Below are positions 1 to 5,067 of a stretch of DNA of 5,067 nucleotides, one piece after another. The stretch comes from Deltaproteobacteria bacterium (GTDB lineage: Bacteria > Myxococcota_A > UBA9160 > SZUA-336), in NCBI GenBank assembly GCA_030673955.1, contig DAOVBF010000122.1, positions 1 to 5,067 of the forward strand, written 5' to 3'. The position numbers were made by a program, and so were the translations under genes. The notes beneath the pieces were generated by a model, which was given only the letters and a program-made list of their open reading frames with translations, did not search any database and was not told the DNA's origin. The number at the start of each line of letters is the position of its first letter. Position 1 is the first letter of the stretch.

Positions 1-80
1 CACCAGCACGGCCGCGCGCCCCAGCTCGGGAACTAGCGAAGGCCTGGTGGAGGAGAGGTCTGATCCGACCCTTCGCGCCT

Positions 81-647
81 TCAGAGCGTTCCACGTGAAA
101 CTGCCGCCGCACGCGCGCGCAGGATCCGCCCCCGTCCCCCAAGCGGAATCTCGCCCAGATAGGCCGCGCCCGCCGCAGCAGCCTCTTCCCGTGTCCAAAT
201 CCAGATCTCGCCCCGGCTCGCGAGCCACGGAGCAGCCAGAGAAAGAGCCCTTGGCACGGGAGCGACCGCGCGCAGCAGGGCATAACCGAACGCCCCTACG
301 GGTGGATCCTCGATGCGACAGCGGACCACGGCGCATTCGAGACCCAGCATCCGGACCACGTGGCGGAGGAAATGCAGGCGGCGCTCCCTCGCCTCGACGA
401 GCGTCATCCGGAGATCCGGCCGGGCAATCAGGAGGGGAAGGCCCGGAAAGCCCGCGCCGCTTCCCAGATCGACCACGCGTGCGTCAGGCGGGAGATGACG
501 CACCGCGGCAAGAGATTCCCCGACATGAAGGCGCAGCGCGTCAGAATCCGTCGAGCCCACCAGATTCGTCCGTGCTCCCCACTTGCCAATTTCCTCGAGG
601 TAGCGCTCGATCTGGCTCTGTGCATCGGGCGCCAGGGTCTGCGTCAT
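81..647 (-). CDS. rsmG: 16S rRNA (guanine-N7)-methyltransferase RsmG (GidB)
   Basis: RsmG methylates N7 of a guanine in the 530 loop of 16S rRNA (G527 in E. coli) using S-adenosylmethionine, in the cytoplasm. The 188-residue product is slightly shorter than E. coli RsmG (about 207). An N-terminal helical part carries NLVGSTD and LHVGESL (residues 28-46), matching the family's NLT..D...RH..DSL pattern. The SAM-binding glycine loop VVDLGSGAGFPGLPL is at 58-72, followed by the acidic motif LVEARERRLHFLR at 83-95. LRAVAP at 125-130 corresponds to the family SRA segment. The ATG at 647 overlaps the jag stop as ATGA, so translation is probably coupled to jag. The last codons (V-S-R-G-T) are part of a parS-like palindrome. 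The C-terminus is alanine/arginine-rich and less conserved. The family call is secure; activity is inferred from the motifs. Confidence 0.95.
   Translation of the reverse strand: MTQTLAPDAQSQIERYLEEIGKWGARTNLVGSTDSDALRLHVGESLAAVRHLPPDARVVDLGSGAGFPGLPLLIARPDLRMTLVEARERRLHFLRHVVRMLGLECAVVRCRIEDPPVGAFGYALLRAVAPVPRALSLAAPWLASRGEIWIWTREEAAAAGAAYLGEIPLGGRGRILRARAAAVSRGTL
87..102. promoter_or_regulatory. parS-like centromere site (ParB-binding palindrome)
   Basis: Bases 88-101 read GTTCCACGTGAAAC, an exact match to the 14-bp core of the parS consensus TGTTYCACGTGRAACA. Only the outermost bases differ (C at 87 for T, T at 102 for A). The site lies in the last codons of rsmG, about 3.8 kb from the dnaA start. 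This is where parS sites are expected, because parA and parB commonly follow rsmG near the origin. ParB would load here as the CTP-dependent clamp that organises and segregates the origin. No parA or parB start is visible in the 80 bases beyond rsmG, so partner genes are not shown. Confidence 0.8.
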
Positions 648-1288
648 TCAGGCTCGATCTTGACGCGCCGCATCCTTCCCTCGCCCTCACTCTCGGAGCG
701 CAAGCCCTTCATCCCCTTGATCTGGTTATGCACAACCCAGCGCTCCTTGGAGTTCATGGGGCGCAGCACCACAGGCTTGCCCGTCTTCCGCACCTCCTCC
801 GCGGTTTTGGAAGCCAGCCTCTCGAGCGGCCCGTCTCCCTCCTCGCTCCCCGGAACTTCCAAGCCCCTCGGCACGTTCACGCGCACCGAGGCTTCTTCTC
901 CAATCAGCTTCTGCGCCGCACGTTGGGCGAGGTGAGAGAGCGCGTCCAGGACGCGCGAATCTTGACGCAGCCAGGCCTGGAGGCCCTCGCCTCGCAACTT
1001 GATGACGATCTCCCCGTCATCCTCGGCCTCGTCCAAGCGAATGCGCCCGGCCACCCCCATGCGCCTGAGGACGCCCGCAACAAACTCACCGACGGGACCA
1101 AGCTCGGCTGGCTCCTCCTTAATCGAAACCAGTATGACCACGCGCGAACCCAGCCCCGATAGGCCCAGCCTCTCCGGGAGCGCCCGCACCTCGAGCTGCG
1201 CTTCGCTCACACCGAAATGGTCGGCGGCCTTCGCGATGGCCTCCGCTTCAGTATCGGCGACGAACTCCTTCGCGAGAGCCAGATCCAT
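644..1288 (-). CDS. jag: Jag/KhpB RNA-binding protein with degenerate KH loop
   Basis: Jag (KhpB, EloR) is a cytoplasmic RNA-binding protein usually encoded beside yidC and linked in Gram-positives to cell elongation and sRNA binding. The 214-residue product has the three expected parts: a Jag-N domain (about 3-56, ending in the GLSGLGSRV version of the family GxxGIGxK segment), a KH domain (about 75-140) and an R3H domain (about 152-212). The R3H core is intact: VLRPMNSKERWVVH with R183 and H187, then SESEGEGRMRRVKI. The KH domain is unusual. The family segment LIGRRGxTLDAL appears as WLRQDSRVLDAL (106-117), so both glycines of the GXXG nucleic-acid loop are missing (R108 and S111). The ATG at 1288 is 18 nt after the yidC stop; a GGGAG lies 13 nt upstream. 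The 3' end overlaps rsmG by 4 nt. The family is clear; RNA binding may rest mainly on R3H. Confidence 0.92.
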   Translation of the reverse strand: MDLALAKEFVADTEAEAIAKAADHFGVSEAQLEVRALPERLGLSGLGSRVVILVSIKEEPAELGPVGEFVAGVLRRMGVAGRIRLDEAEDDGEIVIKLRGEGLQAWLRQDSRVLDALSHLAQRAAQKLIGEEASVRVNVPRGLEVPGSEEGDGPLERLASKTAEEVRKTGKPVVLRPMNSKERWVVHNQIKGMKGLRSESEGEGRMRRVKIEPE

Positions 1289-1306
1289 ACCCTCGTATCG
1301 TCTCCC

Positions 1307-2983
1307 TTAGTCCTTCGCCGCTTTGGCGGCCTGCTGCCTTCGTACCAGAACTTGCTGACCGATAGCCAACAGGTTGCTCACAAACCAGTACAGCACCAGC
1401 CCCGAAGCGAACGAGTAGAACAGGAAAATGAAGAACACGCTCATCCACATCATCATCTGCCGCTGTTGGGGATCGACGTTCGGCGTCGGCATCAGGCGCT
1501 GCTGCAGAACCATCGACACCCCCATCAGGAGGGGCAGGGGCCGAATCGGGAAACCGGCGATCGCCAAGAAGTCCTCCGGCGCCGAAAGATCGTGAATCCA
1601 CAACATAAACGGGGCATGTCGCAGCTCGATGGAGCTCTGCAGCGCAAAATAGAGCGCGAGCAAGAAGGGCATCTGAATCAACATAAGCAGACAGCCCCCG
1701 CCCATGGCGGTGACGGGGTTGATACCCTTGCGCTTGTACAGGGTCATCATCTCCTGCTGGAGCTTCACCTTGTCGCCCTTGTGCTTCTCCTGCAGCTGCT
1801 TCATCTCGGGGGCGACCACGCTCACGCTCTGCATGGACTTCATGGAGCGCTGGGTCAACGGAAACGTCACCAGTCGCACCAGGAACGTCAGCAGGATGAT
1901 GGCGATTCCATAGTTCGCGACGACGTGCTGGTGCGTCCAGGACAGCAGATCCACGAAGAGCTCCACGAGCGGCCGCACCCATGCCCAGCCCACCCGAACC
2001 ACGGGCTCGAGTCGGGGCTCCACGGCTGCGACCTCGGCTCGGACCTTGGGACCCAGGTAGAGGCGATAGTTGCGCTCCACGTAACCGCCGGCCGGCACCT
2101 CGAATGGCGGATACCTGAGCACGGTCTGCCCGGCCCGCCGACCGATTGGACCCTCGTAAGCGCTTGCCTCACGAGGGTTTTCCGGTATCGCCACGGCCAG
2201 GAAATACTGGCTGTCGAGCCCCGCCCACTCCACCGGCGCGGGTACCTCCCGCGCCTTCGGCTGGCCGCCACCGGCTGCGCACGCCATGGGATTCGTCGAC
2301 TGAAGAGAGCTCCGCACGACCTCCGCGTCGGCCGAAGCCACCAGGCTGTACCTCTGGAAGCCGTCCTCCGTATCCGTCTTCCGCTCCTGTCCATACCAAA
2401 CGAGTTGGAACGCGGGATGGACGCGCGCGCTGCTGCGATTCGCGACCCGGACGCGCAGGCGCGCCCCATAGCCGACCTCATCCAGCATGAGCACCCGCCG
2501 GACCTCGATCCCGTCCCGCACGGTCCGCAGCTCCAGCTCCCGTGGCCCTGACCTCACGATTTCGTGCGCCACCCGCTCGAGCCCGGCAAACACTCCTTCG
2601 CCCAAGAACATGAGCAGCGTCCCGCGCTCCGGCGCGGTCACGAGCTCGACCGGTCCCGCGGCCTCGTCGAGCGCGGCGCGGTAACGCTTGAGCTGAGCGC
2701 TCCGGAGCCGCCCCCCCTGATGGCTAATCTCCAGGCGCAGTGCGTCATTCTCGAGCGTTGTCGTCTCGCCCTGCGTCAAATCGTAGCGCGCCCCCGGCGG
2801 CGGCGTCTCCTCCTCTGGCGCTGGCGCGATCGCAGGTGTACCCGCAGCCGGCGGAGGCGGAAGGGACTCGCTCTGCTGCGTCACGCTCGGCGCCTGCTGG
2901 GCAGGCCCGCGCGGCACGGTGGTGAACCAGTACACCAGGATCCCGACGGCCAGCACAATCGCTACGAGCTGCACGCGGTCCAA
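1307..2983 (-). CDS. yidC: Membrane protein insertase YidC
   Basis: YidC inserts and folds inner-membrane proteins, alone or with SecYEG. The 558-residue product has the Gram-negative architecture. There is an N-terminal anchor (about 4-23), a proline-rich linker (24-64), a periplasmic beta-sandwich domain (about 65-335, with VEWAGLDSQYF at 251-261) and the conserved five-helix core. TM2 (about 357-376) contains R370, equivalent to the hydrophilic-groove arginine R366 of E. coli. The cytoplasmic hairpin 378-424 has SMKSM and EMMTLYKRKGINP. GGCLLMLIQMPFLLALY (429-445) marks TM3, ELRHAPFMLWIHDLSAPEDF follows, and SGLVLYWFVSNLLAIGQQ (527-544) ends the core. The tail is short and basic. The start is TTG at 2983, chosen because AGGAG lies 8 nt upstream and overlaps the yidD stop codon, giving likely coupling. 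Length is close to E. coli YidC (548). Nothing essential is missing. Confidence 0.97.
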   Translation of the reverse strand: MDRVQLVAIVLAVGILVYWFTTVPRGPAQQAPSVTQQSESLPPPPAAGTPAIAPAPEEETPPPGARYDLTQGETTTLENDALRLEISHQGGRLRSAQLKRYRAALDEAAGPVELVTAPERGTLLMFLGEGVFAGLERVAHEIVRSGPRELELRTVRDGIEVRRVLMLDEVGYGARLRVRVANRSSARVHPAFQLVWYGQERKTDTEDGFQRYSLVASADAEVVRSSLQSTNPMACAAGGGQPKAREVPAPVEWAGLDSQYFLAVAIPENPREASAYEGPIGRRAGQTVLRYPPFEVPAGGYVERNYRLYLGPKVRAEVAAVEPRLEPVVRVGWAWVRPLVELFVDLLSWTHQHVVANYGIAIILLTFLVRLVTFPLTQRSMKSMQSVSVVAPEMKQLQEKHKGDKVKLQQEMMTLYKRKGINPVTAMGGGCLLMLIQMPFLLALYFALQSSIELRHAPFMLWIHDLSAPEDFLAIAGFPIRPLPLLMGVSMVLQQRLMPTPNVDPQQRQMMMWMSVFFIFLFYSFASGLVLYWFVSNLLAIGQQVLVRRQQAAKAAKD

Positions 2984-2999
2984 CCGATCGTCTCCTAAG
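2984..2999 (-). promoter_or_regulatory. Shine-Dalgarno supporting the yidC TTG start
   Basis: On the minus strand the leader reads CTTAGGAGACGATCGG followed by TTG. AGGAG sits 8 nt before the start codon and shares bases with the TAG stop of yidD. No ATG lies near, so this site fixes TTG as the yidC start. The jag leader begins with a closely similar string (AAGGGAGACGAT) that also overlaps the stop codon of the gene before it. Confidence 0.75.
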
Positions 3000-3189
3000 G
3001 CAGGTCCAGGCCGCCGCCCATGAACGGGGCGCAGCGGAGAAGTCGCCTGAGGGCGCGCGCCCCTCCCCGCCAGACGCCGTCACGCGCGACGACTTGGATG
3101 GCGTACTCCGAGCAGCTCGGGTAATAGCGACAGGCCGGCGCGAGCAGCGGCGAGAGGGTGCGCTGATAAAGCCGCAGGCAGGCGATCAG
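2995..3189 (-). CDS. yidD: Membrane protein insertion efficiency factor YidD, probable CTG start
   Basis: YidD is a small membrane-associated protein that assists YidC-dependent insertion and is almost always encoded between rnpA and yidC. The family signature is plain: LYQRTLSPLLAPACRYYP, SCSEYAIQVV and RLLRCAPFMGGGLDLP, covering the CxxxPxCSxY core and the terminal C-PF--GG-D motif. The start is the problem. In this frame there is no ATG, GTG or TTG between the signature and position 3303 (a GTG), and the first ATG is at 3336, deep inside rnpA. The CTG at 3189 overlaps the rnpA TGA as CTGA, the usual 4-nt coupling geometry with CTG in place of ATG. It gives a 64-residue protein starting eight codons before the YQR motif. 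That is the start I favour, by inference. Starts at 3303 or 3336 would add 38 or 49 non-family residues and overlap rnpA by over 100 nt. Confidence 0.85.
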   Translation of the reverse strand: MIACLRLYQRTLSPLLAPACRYYPSCSEYAIQVVARDGVWRGGARALRRLLRCAPFMGGGLDLP

Positions 3190-3545
3190 GTAACGTCGTC
3201 CCGGCGTTCGTAGCGCGCCAGCCCCTGATCCAGGTCCAGCTGAACATCCTGCTGCCGCAGCTTCTCCGGGAACTCCCGCTTCACAACCACAATCAGATCG
3301 CACGGGCCCATCCCGTCGCCACGTCGGCGAAACCACTCTCGCACCAGCCTCTTGATCCGATTGCGACGGACAGCCTTCCCTACCTTGCGGGTAACGGTCA
3401 CCCCGAGCCGGGTCGCGCCGTGATCTCCCCGCTTGAGGATGAAGACCCGAAAGTAACCGGTCTCCACCCGCCGGCCATGACGCGTGGCTCGAAGGAAATC
3501 CGCCCGCCGGAGACGGCCGCGTGGCTTCCCTCGAGGCCCGGACAT
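3186..3545 (-). CDS. rnpA: Ribonuclease P protein component
   Basis: RnpA is the protein subunit of RNase P, which with the RnpB RNA removes 5' leaders from precursor tRNAs. The 119-residue product is of normal length. RLRRADFLRATRHGRRV (11-27) matches the family RL....F..V...GRR opening. YFRVFILKRG (31-40) is followed by TRLGVTVTRKVGKAV (45-59). The diagnostic RNR motif is RRNRIKRLVREWFR at 60-73, where the basic helix contacts the P RNA. DLIVVVKREF (83-92) is the last conserved strand. The ATG at 3545 is 13 nt after the rpmH stop. The only Shine-Dalgarno-like stretch (AGAAGGAAG, in the last rpmH codons) is about 16-19 nt away, so coupling to rpmH is likely. The 3' end overlaps the probable yidD start by 4 nt. 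Confidence 0.96.
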   Translation of the reverse strand: MSGPRGKPRGRLRRADFLRATRHGRRVETGYFRVFILKRGDHGATRLGVTVTRKVGKAVRRNRIKRLVREWFRRRGDGMGPCDLIVVVKREFPEKLRQQDVQLDLDQGLARYERRDDVT

Positions 3546-3558
3546 GCCGGGGGGAACG

Positions 3559-3708
3559 CTACTTCCTTCTATTCGCCGGCGCCAGCTGGCGACGTCCCTT
3601 GGCGCGCCTCCGGGCGAGCACCCGTCTTCCAGCTGCCGTGCTCATACGAGCTCGGAAACCGTGGTTGCGCACGCGGCGTATACGACTTGGCTGGAACGTA
3701 CGCTTCAT
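3559..3708 (-). CDS. rpmH: 50S ribosomal protein L34
   Basis: L34 is a small basic protein of the large ribosomal subunit. The 49-residue product begins [18 protein letters not shown] and ends [17 protein letters not shown], covering the whole family signature (KRTYQPS, R.R.HGFR.RM.T..GR.VL..RR.KGR..L). The ATG at 3708 is preferred over an in-frame ATG at 3753 because L34 proteins begin at MKRT and a GAGG lies 8 nt upstream. It is the first gene of the minus-strand cluster, so its promoter should lie in the 206-nt gap shared with dnaA. The length is usual for the family (44-49). Confidence 0.97.
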   Translation of the reverse strand: MKRTFQPSRIRRVRNHGFRARMSTAAGRRVLARRRAKGRRQLAPANRRK

Positions 3709-3761
3709 GAACGGAGCCTCAACCCATGGGAGCCGGATCGCCGACACAGGCAAGCATAGGC

Positions 3762-3797
3762 CCAGGGGTGTGTCAATGTGGCGCCCGTACGCCCTGG
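3762..3797. repeat. Inverted repeat CCAGGG / CCCTGG
   Basis: CCAGGG at 3762-3767 is the reverse complement of CCCTGG at 3792-3797, with a 24-nt spacer that contains the TTGACA element. It could be a protein-binding site or a leader hairpin for rpmH. It lacks a following T-run, so it is not a terminator. Six base pairs can arise by chance in GC-rich sequence. Confidence 0.2.
3771..3776 (-). promoter_or_regulatory. Possible -35 element for rpmH
   Basis: The minus strand carries a perfect TTGACA, 62 nt upstream of the rpmH ATG. The best -10-like hexamer, TATGCT (3753-3758 on the minus strand), is only 12 nt away, too close for a standard sigma-70 promoter. The hexamer at 17 nt (TTGCCT) is poor. 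The element is suggestive by position but unproven. Confidence 0.25.
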
Positions 3798-3841
3798 CTG
3801 AGCGTTTGGCTCACCCGTCTCTACCGACGACAAAGTCTCCC

Positions 3842-3871
3842 TTGCATTGTTGCACGCCGCTCTGGTATGAG
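3842..3871 (+). promoter_or_regulatory. Possible dnaA promoter with extended -10
   Basis: TATGAG at 3866-3871 is preceded by TGG, an extended -10 (TGn) arrangement. TTGCAT at 3842-3847 could be a weak -35 at 18-nt spacing. Transcription would start near 3878 and leave a leader of about 37 nt before the ATG at 3915. If so, the in-frame ATG at 3867 lies inside the -10 and cannot be a translation start. The match is moderate only. Confidence 0.3.
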
Positions 3872-3897
3872 CGGTAGACGACCAGGTCTCGAACGCC

Positions 3898-3903
3898 GGA
3901 GAG
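3898..3903 (+). promoter_or_regulatory. Shine-Dalgarno for dnaA
   Basis: GGAGAG ends 11 nt before the ATG at 3915. No comparable purine-rich site precedes the other in-frame ATG at 3867, so this site decides the start in favour of 3915. Confidence 0.55.
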
Positions 3904-3914
3904 TTTGTTCCCCG

Positions 3915-5067
3915 ATGCCAAAACTATCCAGGCCGCACGGCTCACTCGCGGGCGGGCATCCCCTTTGGACATCTCTCCTGCACGCGCTCTACGACAGGCT
4001 CTCGTCGGAACGAGCGAGCGCGATCGCCCGCCACGCGCACGTCCTGCAAGTGACACCCGACGCCCTGACGCTCGGCATTCCAGCCGATGAGCTCAAACAA
4101 TGGCTCCGGGACGGGCGGATCCTGGCGCTGGACTCCATTCTGGCGAGCCAGACCGATGAGGCCGTCGAGCTCGCCCTGATCCCCCTCTCGGCCGGGCCAG
4201 GCAGGGACGCTGGCCTGGACCTCTCCAGCTTCATCGTGAGTCCTTCGAACCAGGACGCGGTGGAGCTCGCCAGCGCCGTCGTCAGGAACCCGGGGCAGCA
4301 CGCCAATCCCCTCCTGCTACACGGACCCACAGGCTGCGGGAAAACCCACCTCCTGCGCGGGATTGCCCACGAGCTCGCCACGACACAGCCCCCAGGAGAC
4401 GTGCTTCAGCTCAGCGCCGAGGAGTTCTCACTCGAGCTGGTCGCAGCCATCCGCTCCGGCGAGCTCGTCCCCTTCCACTCCCGCCTGCGGGTCTGCACGG
4501 CCCTGCTGATCGACGACGTTGAGGCGCTGGCCGGCCGACACGCCTCTCAGGCGGAGCTGGAGCACGCGCTGGATACCCTCCGAGCGCTGCAGACACAGGT
4601 CATCGTAACAGCCCGAAATGCCCCAAGTGAGATGCACGAGCTGGAGAAGCCGCTGCGGACCTGCCTTCAGGCAGGCGTGAGCATGCGCCTCCACCCACCC
4701 GAGTGGGAGACCCGGGTAGCGATCGTTCTCGATCGCATCGCACGCTGGGAGGTCGAGGCGCGCTCGGATGTGGCTTCCGAGATCGTCTCCAACCTCGGCG
4801 AGGACCTCCGCCACCTCGATGGGCTCGTGACAGGTCTAATGACCCAGCCGCTTTGCCAAGAGGGTCTGACAGACGCCGCGCTCGTCCGTCGCATCCTGGC
4901 GCAGGGCCCCGGCCGCGGCGCACGGCTCTCACCAGAGGCTGTGCTGACTGTTGTCACGCGACATTTCAACGTCCGGCTCACGGACCTCCGCTCCGGAACA
5001 CGGACTCCCCGCGTCATTGCACCCCGCCACATTGCTATGTACATGCTCAAGCACCACTGTGGTCTCT
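3915..5067 (+). CDS. dnaA: Chromosomal replication initiator DnaA, divergent, partial 3' end
   Basis: DnaA binds origin boxes, oligomerises with ATP and melts oriC. The frame is open from the ATG at 3915 to the window end (384 codons; about 65 more expected). Domain I (about 15-90) opens with PLWTSLLHALYDRL and holds LTLGIPADELKQWL. Domain II is only about 10 residues. The AAA+ core has LSSFIVSPSN, NPLLLHGPTGCGKTHLL (Walker A, K143), LLIDDVEAL (Walker B, D200 D201), HPPEWETRVAIV and sensor II DLRHLDG (R299). Domain IV is cut, but RTPRVIAPRHIAMYM (363-377) shows the helix-turn-helix start; the final DnaA signature lies outside. Spacing from K143 to R299 equals that of E. coli K178-R334, so positions can be compared directly. 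Sensor I D269 is R234, Box VII R281 is P246 and the arginine finger R285 is C250. The identity as a DnaA is secure; normal ATP-dependent assembly is doubtful. Confidence 0.93.
   Translation, partial: MPKLSRPHGSLAGGHPLWTSLLHALYDRLSSERASAIARHAHVLQVTPDALTLGIPADELKQWLRDGRILALDSILASQTDEAVELALIPLSAGPGRDAGLDLSSFIVSPSNQDAVELASAVVRNPGQHANPLLLHGPTGCGKTHLLRGIAHELATTQPPGDVLQLSAEEFSLELVAAIRSGELVPFHSRLRVCTALLIDDVEALAGRHASQAELEHALDTLRALQTQVIVTARNAPSEMHELEKPLRTCLQAGVSMRLHPPEWETRVAIVLDRIARWEVEARSDVASEIVSNLGEDLRHLDGLVTGLMTQPLCQEGLTDAALVRRILAQGPGRGARLSPEAVLTVVTRHFNVRLTDLRSGTRTPRVIAPRHIAMYMLKHHCGL

Larger units (their letters stand above)
3709..3914. other. rpmH-dnaA divergent intergenic region
   Basis: This 206-nt gap should carry the promoters of both the minus-strand cluster and dnaA, and in many bacteria would hold part of oriC. 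I see promoter candidates, a 6-bp inverted repeat and a small hairpin (TGAGC/GCTCA, 3799-3813). I see no copy of the DnaA box TTATNCACA; the nearest is TGTTGCACG at 3848-3856 with three mismatches. There is no obvious AT-rich unwinding stretch. The region is not clearly a replication origin by sequence. Confidence 0.6.

Noticed and set aside
1..80. Possible next gene (such as parA) on the minus strand beyond rsmG
   Set aside because: There is no ATG on the minus strand and no ParA-like KGGVGKT coding sequence; a GTG at 9-7 is too close to the edge to judge.
356..363. Second CACGTG palindrome (CCACGTGG) as a possible parS
   Set aside because: The flanking GTT and AAC arms required by the parS consensus are absent (GGA and CGG instead).
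47..1162. Long plus-strand open frame (371 codons) over rsmG and jag
   Set aside because: It is antisense to two genes with clear family motifs, is proline/arginine-rich with no recognisable domain, and long antisense frames are common in GC-rich DNA.
1217..2551. 444-codon plus-strand open frame opposite yidC
   Set aside because: It is the complement of well-conserved YidC codons; the translation is rich in His, Leu and Arg with no family motif.
3799..3813. TGAGC-GTTTG-GCTCA hairpin as a transcription terminator
   Set aside because: It has only five base pairs, no T-run on either strand, and lies between divergent genes where no terminator is needed.
3867..3869. Upstream in-frame ATG as the dnaA start
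   Set aside because: It has no Shine-Dalgarno, adds an arginine-rich stretch not seen in DnaA domain I, and lies inside the candidate -10 element.
3942..5050. Several minus-strand open frames of 61-130 codons opposite dnaA
   Set aside because: The plus strand here encodes DnaA motifs in one unbroken frame; the antisense translations show no domain.

Overview
The window is a compact chromosomal-origin gene neighbourhood from a GC-rich bacterium. Six genes on the minus strand, read right to left as rpmH, rnpA, yidD, yidC, jag and rsmG, are packed with gaps of at most 18 nt or 4-nt overlaps. A seventh gene, dnaA, diverges on the plus strand and runs off the right edge. No mobile element, CRISPR array, tRNA or rRNA is visible.

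The organism is probably Gram-negative: YidC has the long form with an N-terminal anchor and a large periplasmic domain. A gene for the RNA-binding protein Jag/KhpB next to such a YidC is not the gammaproteobacterial arrangement. It fits deeper lineages such as the deltaproteobacterial/Myxococcota groups, Acidobacteria or NC10/Rokubacteria-like phyla. The sequence alone does not let me pick one. mnmE and mnmG, which often lie between jag and rsmG, are missing here.

Layout: 1-80 holds no recognisable gene start. 81-647 is rsmG (16S rRNA m7G methyltransferase), whose last codons contain a near-perfect parS site. 644-1288 is jag. 1307-2983 is yidC (TTG start with a strong Shine-Dalgarno). 2995-3189 is yidD, with a probable CTG start in a 4-nt overlap with rnpA. 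3186-3545 is rnpA and 3559-3708 is rpmH. 3709-3914 is the divergent intergenic region with weak promoter candidates and no convincing DnaA boxes. 3915-5067 is dnaA (partial).

The genes link translation (L34, RNase P protein, RsmG), membrane protein insertion (YidC, YidD), RNA binding (Jag) and chromosome replication and segregation (DnaA, parS). The most unusual element is DnaA. Its AAA+ core aligns without gaps between Walker A and sensor II with E. coli DnaA, but the residues matching the sensor I aspartate, the Box VII arginine and the arginine finger are replaced by Arg, Pro and Cys. Jag has also lost the GXXG loop of its KH domain. These changes, with the apparent absence of a DnaA-box cluster beside dnaA and no GC-skew switch there, suggest that initiation in this lineage may depart from the textbook model.
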